Source of the DNA: Gambelia wislizenii
Taxonomy: Eukaryota > Chordata > Lepidosauria > Squamata > Crotaphytidae
Length of the DNA stretch: 64,000 nt
Direction: 5' to 3'
Assembly (NCBI GenBank): GCA_030847615.1
Contig: JAUMIR010000004.1
Coordinates: 74,369,001 to 74,433,000 of the forward strand
The position numbers and the translations under genes were made by a program. Below the pieces are notes generated by a model. It searched no databases, was not told where the DNA came from, and was given only the letters and a program-made list of their open reading frames with translations. Below, piece after piece: positions 41,838 through 51,552 of this stretch. How positions within the stretch are numbered: the first letter of the stretch is position 1; each line of letters begins with the position of its first letter.

Positions 41838-43277
41838 TTGTTATGTGACAATGTCTTTGGAAGTACAATCTTTTCTAATTTCTTGGAGAAGTTGGATCTG
41901 GCCATGGGGATACATACCTTGGTTGCATCCCATTTGATTTATTGTAAAATACTCTACATGGGGCTGCCTTTGAAAAGTGTCCAGAAACATCAATTAGCCC
42001 AAAGAGCTGCAGCCAGGTTGTTAACTGGGGCTGGCTAAAGGGAGCACACAACTCCCTTGTTGCAAAAGCTCCACTGGCTGCCTATCCATTTGTGGACCCA
42101 GACCGTACGACCCCTCTGCCCTTCTGAATAAAACACTTACACACTTGGTTACATAATATTGATTATTTTTGGTTACATCTTCAGAAAACATAGGTTAGAT
42201 ACAGGTTAGTATATACATGGTTTCGCAATAAAATGGCTGCAATTTTAGCTAGATGGTTGGCGGCAATGTATGTGTCGTGATCCCTTCTTGAGCCCACCCA
42301 TGTGGGCCAAGACCACCCGTCGGTCCATACCGACACCCTGGAGGAGAGGGCTGCTGGCCGAGCCATCCGCTCGACATCCTCTCCTCCCCTGAAAACAAAC
42401 GGTTAATCACTAGAGGCGCGGTCTCCCTTGAACTTGAACTAGTGCTTGAACTTGCACTTGAGGGAGACCCCTGACCTCATGCCCTATCATAACCCATGAC
42501 ATCCGCCGCCCTGCAAATTGCGACAAGGAAAGAAGTCCCCCGAGGGAGGGTGGGTGGGCCTTCAGCTCCTTGGAGCCAAAAGAGGCAGAGTGCTGACGGA
42601 GCTGCTATTTAACAGCTCCGTTGCCTCCCTTCTGACATCATCCGGCTGCGCCAGAGCTGGCCGGATGACCTGCCTACCTGGGAGGGCTCCAGCCAACCGG
42701 AGGCGAGCAGGCCCGCTCTGATTGGCTGGCTGCCCTCCCCTGCCCCTTCTGGCTGCAAAACGGCCTGGGAAGAAGAAGGTGGCATGGCGGCCACCATGGA
42801 GGACCATGCGGTCCTCCGCTCCTTCCCTCCTGCTCCTTGGCGGTGGGGGGTGCAAAGAGGCATCCGGGGGCGCCGGTCGGGCCACAAAAAGGCCCGCCGG
42901 TGAATGGCCAAGCCCCCTTCCAGGCACAATTCAAAGTGCTGGTTTTGACCTATAAAGCCCTATACAGCTTAGGTCCAGGTTATTTGAAGGACCATATCTC
43001 CTTGTATGAGCCCATTAGAGCTTTAAGATAATCTGGAGAGGCCTTTCTCACTGTCCCTCCACCTTCTCAGGCTTGTTTTGTGGGAACAAGGGAGAGGGAC
43101 TTCTTGGTGGCTGCTCCCAGACTTTGGAACTTCCTCCTTAGAGAGGCCAGGATGGCTTTGTCCTTGCTCTCCCTCTGTTAGCAGGTCAAAATATTTTTGT
43201 GCCATCAGGCTTTTACAAAATGTCTAGATTGGGTTTTTAATTATGTGCAGGTCTGTTTCAAGATTTTCTAGGGTCTT
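41838..43277 (+). mobile_element. L2/CR1-group LINE fragment, second family, interrupted
   Basis: Part one (to about 42090) encodes GIHTLVASHLIYCKILYMGL, QLAQRAAARLLTG and a WLPI-like motif. Part two (from about 42918) resumes with AQFKVLVLTYKALYSLGPGY, GTRERDFLVAAPRLWN and a LINE-like 3' part. The text differs clearly from the L2 family at 30-33 kb, so it is a separate lineage. A GC-rich block separates the parts. Confidence 0.75.
42091..42917. other. GC- and CpG-rich insertion of unknown type
   Basis: About 830 bp separates two abutting halves of a LINE frame, so it is an insertion. It is unusually CpG-rich from about 42240 onward. It includes a perfect hairpin ACGGAGCTG / CAGCTCCGT (42596-42604 and 42613-42621) and the near-repeats CTTGAACTTG. 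It could be a solo long terminal repeat, since TG and CA can be placed at the ends, but I find no clear target duplication. Open frames on both strands look like a consequence of GC content. Confidence 0.5.
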
Positions 43278-44299
43278 TCACCTCTCCATTGATGCCCCCT
43301 TATTGTGGGAGAGAGGCTTGCGTACCCTAATGATGTTTTGAGCTATGCTGGCGGTGGCACAAGAGCCACCGGTAGGGTCTCCCATGCCAGACAGGTCAAA
43401 ACTGAAGGGTTTGACAAAGAGCGTCAAAGGGCAGGATGGGCTCTCTAGTCTTATGGCAACCATCCTAGGAGAAGGAAAAATCTAATCCCAAACCCAGGCA
43501 GATGGTGCTCGTCCAACCCTGTAAGGTCAACCATCTAAGAGAAGGAAACTCTAATCAAACCTACGGCCTGAGGACCTCACTGCTACTGTCCATGCTTGCA
43601 AGGCCAGCAGATGAACCTTTGGTTTAAAGGGTGAGGCCAGTTCTGTGCACGCTGCGCTCCACCAGAAAAATCCATTGCACAGGCTTGACGGACCAATCCA
43701 ATTTAAAAAAAAAAGCCCTGTAGCGATAGGTGAGGGACAAAACGGCAGGTGTAAAGATGCACTGGAAGCTGCAGACCCAACCCTGCATGCAGGCAGTTCA
43801 GGACTTTGGTCGCTCGAGGCTGACCCGGGAGATGACAGTCTTGTTCAGTAGCATCCTGAACTACCAAGCAGCCTTTTTAAAGGAGAGCACTGCTTGCTCC
43901 ATATGGGGAGGGGCCTAGAAAAGGTGGCCTAACAAAAGCACATCCCCAACTACCTGGTTGGCTAGCCACGGCCAACGGGAATCTTCTGATGCAGTCAAAC
44001 CAAGGCAAAAAAACAAAGGCGCACACCGGCCTCCAAAGATGTAAATAAACTGACGCTTGCATGCTGGAACATCAGAACCATGCGAGACTCTGAAGATAGT
44101 GGACGGCCTGAGCGTTGTTCTGCTCTAATAGCCCATGAACTATCACAACTTAATATTGACCTCACTGCTCTTAGTGAAGTTCATCTCCATGAGGAAGGCA
44201 GCCTTAAAGAGCACAGCGCTGGCTACACACTTTACTGGTCTGGCAAACCCAAAACCGAAAAACATCTTTCAGGAGTAGGCTTCATGATTAAAAACTCCA

Positions 44300-46943
44300 T
44301 TGCCTCCAAACTCGAAACCTTGCCAACAGGACACTCTGATTGCATTATTTCCTTACGCCTCCCACATGTTGTTCTCTTTAGTATATATGCCCCAAGCCAA
44401 ACCTGTAGAGAAAGAAAAATTCTACACAGACCTACGCCACCTCATACAAAAAGTCCCTGTAGAAGATAAAATTATTATCCTTAGTGACTTCAGTGCCAGA
44501 GTAGGAAAGAACTCTGAAGCCTGGAAAGGTGTTTTAGGCAAGCATGGTGTTGGAAATTGCAATGATCACGGACGCCTCTTGCTAGAGTTCTGTGCAGAAC
44601 AACAGCTGACTATTACAAACACTATCTTTCAGCAGAAAGACAGCTTGAAGACAACCTGGATGCATCCCCGATCCAAACATTGGCATCTCATTGACTATGT
44701 TCTAGTCCACCAGAGAAACATTCGTTATGTCCACCATACTCGAGTGATGCCCAGTGCAGAATGCCAGACAGATCATCTCCTTGTCAGATGTAAACTAAAT
44801 CTTCATCTTAAGTTGAAACCTAAGAGGGGTGGCATGTTAAAGAAGAGACTCCAAGTCAATAATCTTCAACAAGCTACCATGAGAGACAACATCCAGGCAA
44901 ACCTGCAAACAAAACTTGAAGACCATCCTATAGATCCTTCTCCTACAGTGCTTTGGCAACATATCAAAAACAGTATCCTCCAGTCTGCAGAAGAATCCCT
45001 CGGGTTCTCCCACAAGAAAAATCAAGACTGGTTTGATGAAAACAACCAAGAGATCCAGGAGCTGTTGGCAAAGAAGATAACTGCTCACCAGGCATACCTC
45101 GCCCAGCCAACTTGCCATGTAAGAAAAGCAGCTTTCTGTCTCACATGTAGTAAACTTCAACAAAAACTCCGAGACATGCAGAACAAGTGGTGGATCAATA
45201 TAGCAGAAAAGACACAACGCTGTGCAGATCTGGGGGATTCTAGAGGATTTTATGAAGCTCTTAAGGCAGTGTTTGGACCTACTTATCAGGTCCAAAGCTC
45301 CTTATACAGTACAGATGGTCAAACATGAATTACTGATAAAGCCTCCATCCTGAATCGATGGGCTGAAAACTTTCAAAGTCTCTTTAGTGCCAACCGAATA
45401 GTTCAAGGCTCAGCTATCCAACATATCATACAAAAACCAATTAAAAATGAATTGGACATAGCTCCCACTTTGGAAGAGACCCTTAAGGCCATACAGAAGA
45501 TGAAAAATGGCAAGGCAGCTGGGATTGATGGAATCCCACCTGAAGTTTGGAAACATGGAGGTCATGTACTCCATGATAAATTCCACGAACTCCTTTTGAA
45601 TTGCTGGGAAAAGAGGGACCTGCCATCAGATCTCCGAGATGCAGTCATCATCACCCTGTACAAGAAAAAAGGAACAAAATCCAATTGCTCAAACTATCGA
45701 GGCATAACACTGATCTCTATTGCTGGAAAAATCCTTGCAAAGATACTCCTGAACAGATTAGTTCCTGCCATTGCAGAACTTCTTCCTGAAAGCCAATGTG
45801 GCTTCAGAGCCAATAGAAGTACTACAGATATGGTATTTGCCCTTAGACAACTGCAAGAGAGAGCAGAACAAGGGTCTCTATGAAACATTTGTTGACCTCA
45901 CCAAAGCCTTTGACACCATGAGTAGGAAAGGTCTGTGGCAGATCCTGGAAAGACTAGCATGTCCCCCCAAATTCCTTAAAATGATTATCTTACTACACGA
46001 GGGCCAGTGTGGTCAAGTCAGATATGGCGATGCTCTTTCAGAGCCCTTTCTAATAAGTAATGGAGTGAAGCAAGGTTGTGTTCTTTCTCCAACTTTATTT
46101 ACAATCTTCTTCAGCATTATGATCCAAAGGGCTACAGCAGAGCTTGAAGAAGAAGACGGCATCTATATATGTTACCGTACTGACGGTAGCTTGTTTAACT
46201 TAAGCCGTATGAGGGCTCGCACTAAGACTCTAAACTATCTAGTCCATGAGCTGCTCTTCGCTGATGATGCTGCCCTTGTCGCCCAAACAGAAGCAGCTCT
46301 GCAGCGCCTAACATCCTGCTTCGCAACAGCTGCAGAGCTGTTTGGGCTGGAAGTCAACCTGAAGAAAATGGAAGTTCTTTACCAGCCTGCACCACAGGAC
46401 GAACACCACCATCGCCACATTGCTGTTGACAACTCTGTGCTTAAGTCCTTTCAGCAGTTCACCTACCTGGGAAGCATCATCTCCTCAGATGCCAAGATTG
46501 ACAAAGAGATTGATCACAGATTAGCAAAGGCACATAGCGCATTTGGAAGACTTTACAAAAGAGTCTGGAGTAATAAACACCTGAGGTGAAACACAAAAAT
46601 CAGTGTGTATAGAGCCATTGTACTGTCTATTCTCCTTTATGGGTCTGAAACATGGGTCACCTATCGCCACCACTTACGACTCCTTGAATGTTTCCATCAG
46701 CGCTGTTTATGCACAATCCTAAATATACACTGGACTGACTATGTGACAAATGTTGCTGTTCTTGAGCAAGCAGGGATCACCAGCATTGAGACCATGATAT
46801 TGAGAACACAGCTGTGCTGGGCAGGGCACGTTTCTAGGATGGAGGACCATCGCCTCTCAAAAATAGTACTCTACGGTGAACTCGCCACGGGTCAGCATAA
46901 GAGGGGCGCTCCAAAAAAGCGATACAAGGACTCCCTGAAATGA
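44300..46943 (+). pseudogene. LINE endonuclease/reverse-transcriptase frame, broken
   Basis: Three pieces carry most of the protein. 44300-45328 holds the C-terminal half of the endonuclease and the linker. 45329-45883, same frame after a TGA, holds the first reverse-transcriptase blocks. 45883-46943, in another frame and with a TGA at 46587, holds the palm domain with FADD and the thumb. Near 46925-46940 a TGAAA-type duplication, absent from the copy at 58996, breaks the frame. The many lesions show it cannot make a full protein. Confidence 0.88.
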
Positions 46944-47245
46944 AACAACATCTCAGGCTCAGGCAAATTGATCACCAACAATGGTCCGCCCTGGCCTCAC
47001 ATCCGGAGGCATGGAGATGCACTATCCACAGTACTGCAGCCTTATTTGAGAACTCATGCTGAACAAGTCTTGAAGAGAAACGACAACGCAGAAAAAATCA
47101 CAACCCAGAAACATCACCTAAGGAAACCTTCTGCTGTGCATTCTGCAACCGCACTTGTCTATATCGGATTGGCCTTTTTAGTTATCAGCGCGCTTGCAGA
47201 AAGTGCGGGATGACTCCTTCCTTAATCTTCGTTTGTGAAGAGAAG

Positions 47246-47246
<1 letters not shown>

Positions 47247-47284
<38 letters not shown>
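47247..47284 (+). repeat. GA microsatellite tail of the LINE
   Basis: A clean AG run directly follows GAAGAGAAGCCAGAG, the LINE 3' end. Two other copies of the same 3' end (59401-59436, and inverted at 52484-52515) also carry AG/CT runs at this point, so the tail is part of the element. Confidence 0.9.
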
Positions 47285-47287
<3 letters not shown>

Positions 47288-47411
47288 TTTCAATACATTT
47301 AAATAGTTTTAATGTTTAATGGTTTTTTTTTTTACACATCAAACTCAAAAACACATCACACTAAATTACATTACAAACACAAAACAACACAAAATAACAC
47401 AAAACAATATA

Positions 47412-48787
47412 CAGTTCTCCCTCCACATTCGCGAACTTGACATTCGCGGTTTTGGTTATTCACGGTTTTAGGAGGGCCCCCCCGGGCCCCCCCAAAATCG
47501 CGACACGGGGCCTCCAGAGGCCCCGTGAAAAGACCTGGAGGGAGCGGGGAGGCCCGGGGAGGCCTCCACGGGGCCCCCGGAGGCGCTCCGGAGGCCCCAT
47601 GAAGGCCTGGGGAGGGGTGGGGAGGCCTTTGCGGGTCCCCCGGAGGCCCTCCGGAGGCCCTGCGAAGGCTTGGGGAGGGGTGGGGAGGCCTTCGCGGGAT
47701 GCCCGGAGGCCCTCCGGAGGCCCCGCGAAGGCCTGGGGAAGGGGGAGAGGGAGGGCCGGGGAGACCTCCGCGGGGCCTAGCAAGGCCCCGCGAAGGCCTG
47801 GAGAGGGAGGAAGGGAGGTCCGGGGAGACGTCCGCGGGGCCTAGCAAGGCCCCGCGAAGGCCTGGGGAGGGAGGGAGGGAGGTCCGGGGAGACGTCCGCG
47901 GGGCCTAGCAAGGCCCTGCGAAGGCCTGGGGAGGGAGGGAGGGAGGGCCGGGGAGACATCCGCGGGGCCTAGCAAGGCCCCGCGAAGGCCTGGGGAGGGG
48001 GGAGGGAGGGCCGGGGAGACCTCCGCGGGGCCTAGGAAGGCCCCGCGAAGGCCTGGAGAGGGAGGGAGGAGGGCCAGGGAGACCTCCGCGGGGCCTAGGA
48101 AGGCCCCGCGAAGGCCTGGGGAGGGGGGGAGGGAGGGCCGGGGAGACCTCCGCGGGGCCTAGCAAGGCCCTGCGAAGGCCTGGAGAGGGAGGGAGGGAGG
48201 GAGGGCCAGGGAGACCTCCACGGGGCCTAGGAAGGCCCCGCGAAGGCCTGGAGAGGGAGGGAGGGAGGGCCGGGGAGACCTCCGTGGGGCCTAGGAAGGC
48301 CCCGCGAAGGCCTGGGGAGGGGGGGAGGGAGGTCTGGGGAGACCTCCGTGGGGCCTAGCAAGGCCCCACGAAGGCCTGGAGAGGGAGGGAGGGAGGTCCG
48401 GGGAGACGTCCGCGGGGCCTAGCAAGGCCCCGCGAAGGCCTGGGGAGGGAGGGAGGTCCGGGGAGACCTCCATGGGGCCTAGCAAGGCCCCGCGAAGGCC
48501 TGGGGAGGGAGGGAGGGAGGTCCGGGGAGACCTCCGCGGGGCCTAGCAAGGCCCCGCGAAGGCCTGGGGAGGGGGGGAGGGAGGGCCGGGGAGACCTCCG
48601 CGGGGCCTAGGAAGGCCCCGCGAAGGCCTGGAGAGGGAGGGAGGAGGGCCAGGGAGACCTCCGCGGGGCCTAGGAAGGCCCCGCGAAGGCCTGGGGAGGG
48701 AGGGGGGAGGGGAGTCGTTATTCGCGGATTTTTCACATTCGCGGGGGTCCGCGGAATGGAACCCTCGCGAATGTGAAGGGACGACTG
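47412..48787. mobile_element. TIR element filled with a 64-bp hairpin minisatellite
   Basis: The left end CAGTTCTCCCTCCACATTCG and the right end, inverted, CAGTCGTCCCTTCACATTCG are terminal inverted repeats continuing through TTCGCGGTTTTGG / ATTCGCGGATTTTTC-type words. TA flanks both sides (47410-47411, 48788-48789), as for Tc1/mariner-Tigger elements. The interior (about 47580-48710) is a GC-rich tandem array. The same family occurs at 50155-51305. There is no transposase. It lies in decayed LINE sequence. Confidence 0.9.
47580..48710. repeat. GC-rich minisatellite, about 18 units of about 64 bp, each a hairpin
   Basis: The anchor GAAGGCCTGG (one variant, GAAGGCTTGG) recurs at 47601, 47664, 47727, 47792, 47856, 47920, 47984, 48047, 48110, 48174, 48242, 48306, 48370, 48434, 48494, 48558, 48622 and 48685. 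Spacing is 60-68, mostly 63-64. From the fourth unit on, the core is an inverted repeat of CGCGGGGCCT and AGGCCCCGCG around AGCA or AGGA, with CpG-type variants. The first three units have a different, GGCCCTCCGGAGGCC-type core. GGGAGGGAGGG runs separate units. Long Pro/Arg-rich open frames on both strands are side effects. Confidence 0.95.
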
Positions 48788-49019
48788 TAATCATAACATT
48801 TTGACTTCCCGCCCTCCATGTCAAGGACACAAATATAAAGTAACGTTCCCTTCCACATTTCTACTTAATATAATTTAACAGTTAAGCTATTAAACATATA
48901 CTAAAAGTTTAGAATTCAAATCCCACAAACAGTGTCAGTAATTGGGGGGTGGAGAGAGGCTGAACCGCACCAGGTGACACCATTGGGGTGAAGGGTGACT
49001 CCAGCCTTAGGACTCCAGC

Positions 49020-49535
49020 CTTTATCAGACGTACTAAATATGGCATCATAATGATTCCACATAAATGTGAAAGGGTGTGCGTATCAGATGACATCACCCT
49101 CTTGAATTTATGTCTTGTCCTTAAGCTGATCTATTTTATCTGTTGTTTGTTTTGCTAGCATAGCTGGTGTCTGTAGCCTCGCATCTCTCCCCCCCTCCCT
49201 GCCCCAATACTTACCTTGTGAATGCCTGGACTAGCCAGAACACTTCTGGGTGAGATCGCAGCTTCCAGGTAGGTGATGCATTTTTTTAACCTTCCCTGGT
49301 TTACTTGGAAGTTTTTAAGTGTGTTTTTGTGCTTTGTGTAACTTTTTGTATTTTATTTTTTATTCACAGGATTTCAAACAAATAAATGAACGGGGTTTCA
49401 TTCACTTCCTCCTTCATTACCGGAGAAGGCTTTGCTGGGAGAGAAGGTAAGTGGTGGGGGTCATTCTTTTGCTGGCATAAAAATGGATTTTTTTATGTCA
49501 GCAAAAGAACGTTTTAAGGGGCTCGTCTGATAAAG
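49020..49535. mobile_element. Small TIR element inserted at an L1 3' end
   Basis: Perfect 12-base inverted termini CTTTATCAGACG stand at 49020-49031 and, inverted, at 49524-49535. The interior has no recognisable protein, but a self-complementary word pair CTTTTGCTGGCATAAAAA / TTTTTATGTCAGCAAAAG lies near the right end (about 49467-49507). No clear target duplication was found. The superfamily is unknown. Confidence 0.55.
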
Positions 49536-50105
49536 TCCTTAGAAAAGCCACAACCCACAACTGATACTTCCCTTCTTTTTTCTTTATAAAATTTAAAAAC
49601 AGTTCCCAATAATTTAAGAATTTATCTGAAGACCTCTCTCTAATCATTGTTGATAGTTTATCCATCTCAGCCATTTCAAATACCTTCAATATCCAGTCCT
49701 CTTTGCTGTGTATCTCTACATTTTTCCACTGCTGGGCATATAACACTCTGGCAATCAGAATCAAACAATGTAGCACCTTGTAATTCTAAGTCTTAAAATG
49801 TTCATCAAACAGTCCCAATAAAAATTACTCTTGTTTCATTTGTTCTTTAATCGTAAATAAATATTTTCTGCAAAAACCTTTATATCTGTTTCCAATATTT
49901 CTGGGCCTTATTGCACATCCATCACAAGTGGTAGAAAGTTCCTTCATGTGTTTTGCATTTCCAACATATTTTTTTCAGATCCTTTATACATTTTAGCTAA
50001 TTTTGCAGGAGTTAGGTACCGTCTATACATCATTTTGTAGAAATTTTCTGTAAGATTGTAATGTTGTATTTCTTTTAATCCTCTGGTCCAGATGTTTTAA
50101 CTAAT
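49498..50105 (-). pseudogene. L1 ORF2 C-terminal remnant
   Basis: Reading the minus strand from about 50100: MYRRYLTPAKLAKMYKG, EGTFYHLWWMCNKAQKYWKQ, then after frame changes LILIARVLYAQQWKNVEI, SKEDWILKVFEMAEMDKL and NYWELFLNFIKKK. This succession is the C-terminal end of vertebrate L1 ORF2. It is worn and broken. Confidence 0.82.
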
Positions 50106-50154
50106 AAATTGTTTAATTGTTTTGTTTTGTTTTTACTCTTATATTTATACAGTA

Positions 50155-51305
50155 CAGTTGCCCCTTCACATTCACGGCTTTCACACTCACGGTTTTGATT
50201 ATTCGCGGTTTAGCCCCAGCCACTTAGGGAAGGCTGGCGAAAGGCAGGGCAACCTCCTGCCTGAGCCTTCTCTGGCCTTCCAGAGGTGGCTTTGGGGCTT
50301 CAAAGTCCCGGAGTCCGCTGAGGAAGGCAGGGTGGGGTGGGGCGGGAAGCCTCTCTCCCTCCCTCCCTCCGCCTTCCCCAGCTTTCCTGAGGGGACTACG
50401 AGGCTTCTAAGACCCGGAGTCCCCTCAGGAAGGCCGGGGAGTGGCAAGGCACCTTCCCTCCCTGCCCACATGCTGCCTTCCCTGGCCTTTCTCAGAGGAT
50501 TCCAGGGCTTTGGAGCCCTGGACCCCGCTGAGAAAGGCTGGGGAAGGCGGCGTGTGGGTGGGGAGGAGGCTGTGCTGCCTCTCCCTGGCCTTTCTCAGCG
50601 GGCTCTGGGGCTCCAAAGCCCCAGACCCCCTGAGAAAGGCCGGGGAAGGCAGCGTGTGGGGCAGGAAGCCTCTCTCCCTCCCTCCCTCCGCCTTCCCCAG
50701 CCTTCCTGAGTGGACTATGAGGCTTCTAAGACCCAGAGTCCCTTCAGGAAGGCCAGGGAGAGGTAAGGCACCTTCCCTCCCTGCCCACACGCTGCCTTCC
50801 CCAGCCTTTCTCAGCGGAGTCCAGGGCTCCAAAGCCCCGGAATCCACTGAGAAAGGCCAGGGAGAGGCAGTGCAGCCTCCTCCCCACCCACACGCTGCTT
50901 TCCCCGGCCTTTCTCAGCGGGGTCCGGGGCTCCAAAGCCCCGGAGTCCACTGAGAAAGGCTGGGGAGAGGCAGCGCAGCCTCCTCCCCACCCACACGCTG
51001 CCTTCCCCGGCCTTTCGCAGTGGGGTCCAGGGCTCCAAAGCCCCGGAGTCCACTGAGAAAGGCCGGGGAGAGGCAGTGCAGCCTCCTCCCCGCCCACACG
51101 CTGCCTTCCCCGGCGGGCTCCGGGGCTTCTAAGGCCTGGAGTCCCCTCAGAAAGGCCACGGAGAGGCCAGCCAGGCTGGCCAGACACCCTCCCGCTGCCT
51201 GCCTCCCTCTGGGGGCCCCGCGGGAGCAGCATCTGTTATTCATGGTTTTTTCACATTCGTGGGGGTCTCAAGAACCTAACCCCCATGAATGTGGAGGGAC
51301 AACTG
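50155..51305. mobile_element. TIR element filled with 103-bp hairpin units
   Basis: The left end CAGTTGCCCCTTCACATTCA and the right end, inverted, CAGTTGTCCCTCCACATTCA are terminal inverted repeats, flanked by TA (50153-50154, 51306-51307). They match the termini of 47412-48787, as do the subterminal words GATTATTCGCGGTTT and TTATTCATGGTTTTTTC. The interior is an unrelated GC-rich array. Same family, different filling. Confidence 0.9.
50207..51170. repeat. GC-rich tandem array, about 9 units of about 103 bp, each an inverted repeat
   Basis: The right-arm word CTGAGAAAGGCC or variant recurs at about 50318, 50425, 50528, 50630, 50743, 50846, 50949, 51052 and 51146, mostly 102-103 apart. Each is preceded by its complement GGCCTTTCTCAG or variant about 45 bases earlier. 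Between them lies a second pair such as GGGGCTCCAAAGCCCC. Units are joined by CCTCCTCCCCACCCACACGC-type links. Overlapping 140-195 codon frames on both strands are artefacts of composition. Confidence 0.92.
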
Positions 51306-51317
51306 TACTTTTATTTT

Positions 51318-51450
51318 AGCTAACACACATTGGAAACTGTTTAATGCAGTGTAGATGTGTAAATAGCTATTGCTTAAAATAATTTGTAAGCCGCTCTGAT
51401 AGCCTTGTGGCTGAAGAGCGGGGTATAAATAAATAAATAAATAAATAAAA
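51318..51450 (+). repeat. LINE/SINE 3' end with AAAT tail, copy 2
   Basis: Near-identical to 5690-5811 from AGCTAACACACATTGGAAA to the AAAT tail. A further unrelated LINE-like 3' end (CACCTTGAGCCCCATTATC to GGCGGGATATAAATG) follows at about 51505-51552. Confidence 0.72.
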
Positions 51451-51552
51451 ATTTTATTTTGGCTTTTTAATTATTTTTAATTTGTATTGTTTTAAATATG
51501 ATTTTAGCCACCTTGAGCCCCATTATCAGGAAAAAGGCGGGATATAAATGTA

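Larger units (their letters stand above)
43280..47284 (+). mobile_element. Non-LTR retrotransposon with C-terminal zinc finger and GA tail
   Basis: A near full-length, inactivated LINE. A putative 5' UTR occupies about 43280-44040. Endonuclease text starts at 44050 (LACWNIRTMRDSEDSGRPER) and continues with LSDFSARVGKN and the terminal-type motif RSKHWHLIDYVLVHQRN. Reverse transcriptase follows with MKNGKAAGIDGIPPEVWKHG, LYKKKGTKSNCSNYRGI, GFRANRSTTDMVFALRQLQE, KAFDTMSRKGLW, NGVKQGCVLSPTLFTIFFS and the catalytic LLFADDAALVA. The C-terminal part has WAGHVSRMEDHRL and a cysteine/histidine finger (CAFCNRTC). The 3' end is AGCCAGAGAGAG. The frame is broken at about 44395, 45326 (TGA), about 45880, 46587 (TGA) and about 46932. 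Clade is unresolved (Vingi/RTE-like in style). Confidence 0.9.

Noticed and set aside
41838..42955. CpG-rich stretch at 42.2-42.9 kb as a gene promoter island
   Set aside because: It interrupts a LINE and no exon or splice site of a host gene is associated, so an inserted element is more likely.
44300..46943. Endonuclease/reverse-transcriptase frames as a functional or domesticated gene
   Set aside because: At least two in-frame stops and three frame changes, plus a typical LINE tail; no sign of purifying selection can be claimed from one copy.
47371..48830. Overlapping Pro/Arg/Gly-rich open frames of 60-158 codons on both strands
   Set aside because: They track the 64-bp GC-rich repeat period and exist because the array lacks AT-rich stops. 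Both strands are open at once, so they are composition artefacts.
47580..51170. CRISPR-like array
   Set aside because: Regular spacing and hairpins superficially resemble one, but the units are fully tandem without unique spacers and the genome is vertebrate.
50122..51243. Several 140-195 codon frames on both strands
   Set aside because: They lie inside the 103-bp hairpin array of a TIR element; the repeated peptide text mirrors the DNA repeat. No host protein similarity.
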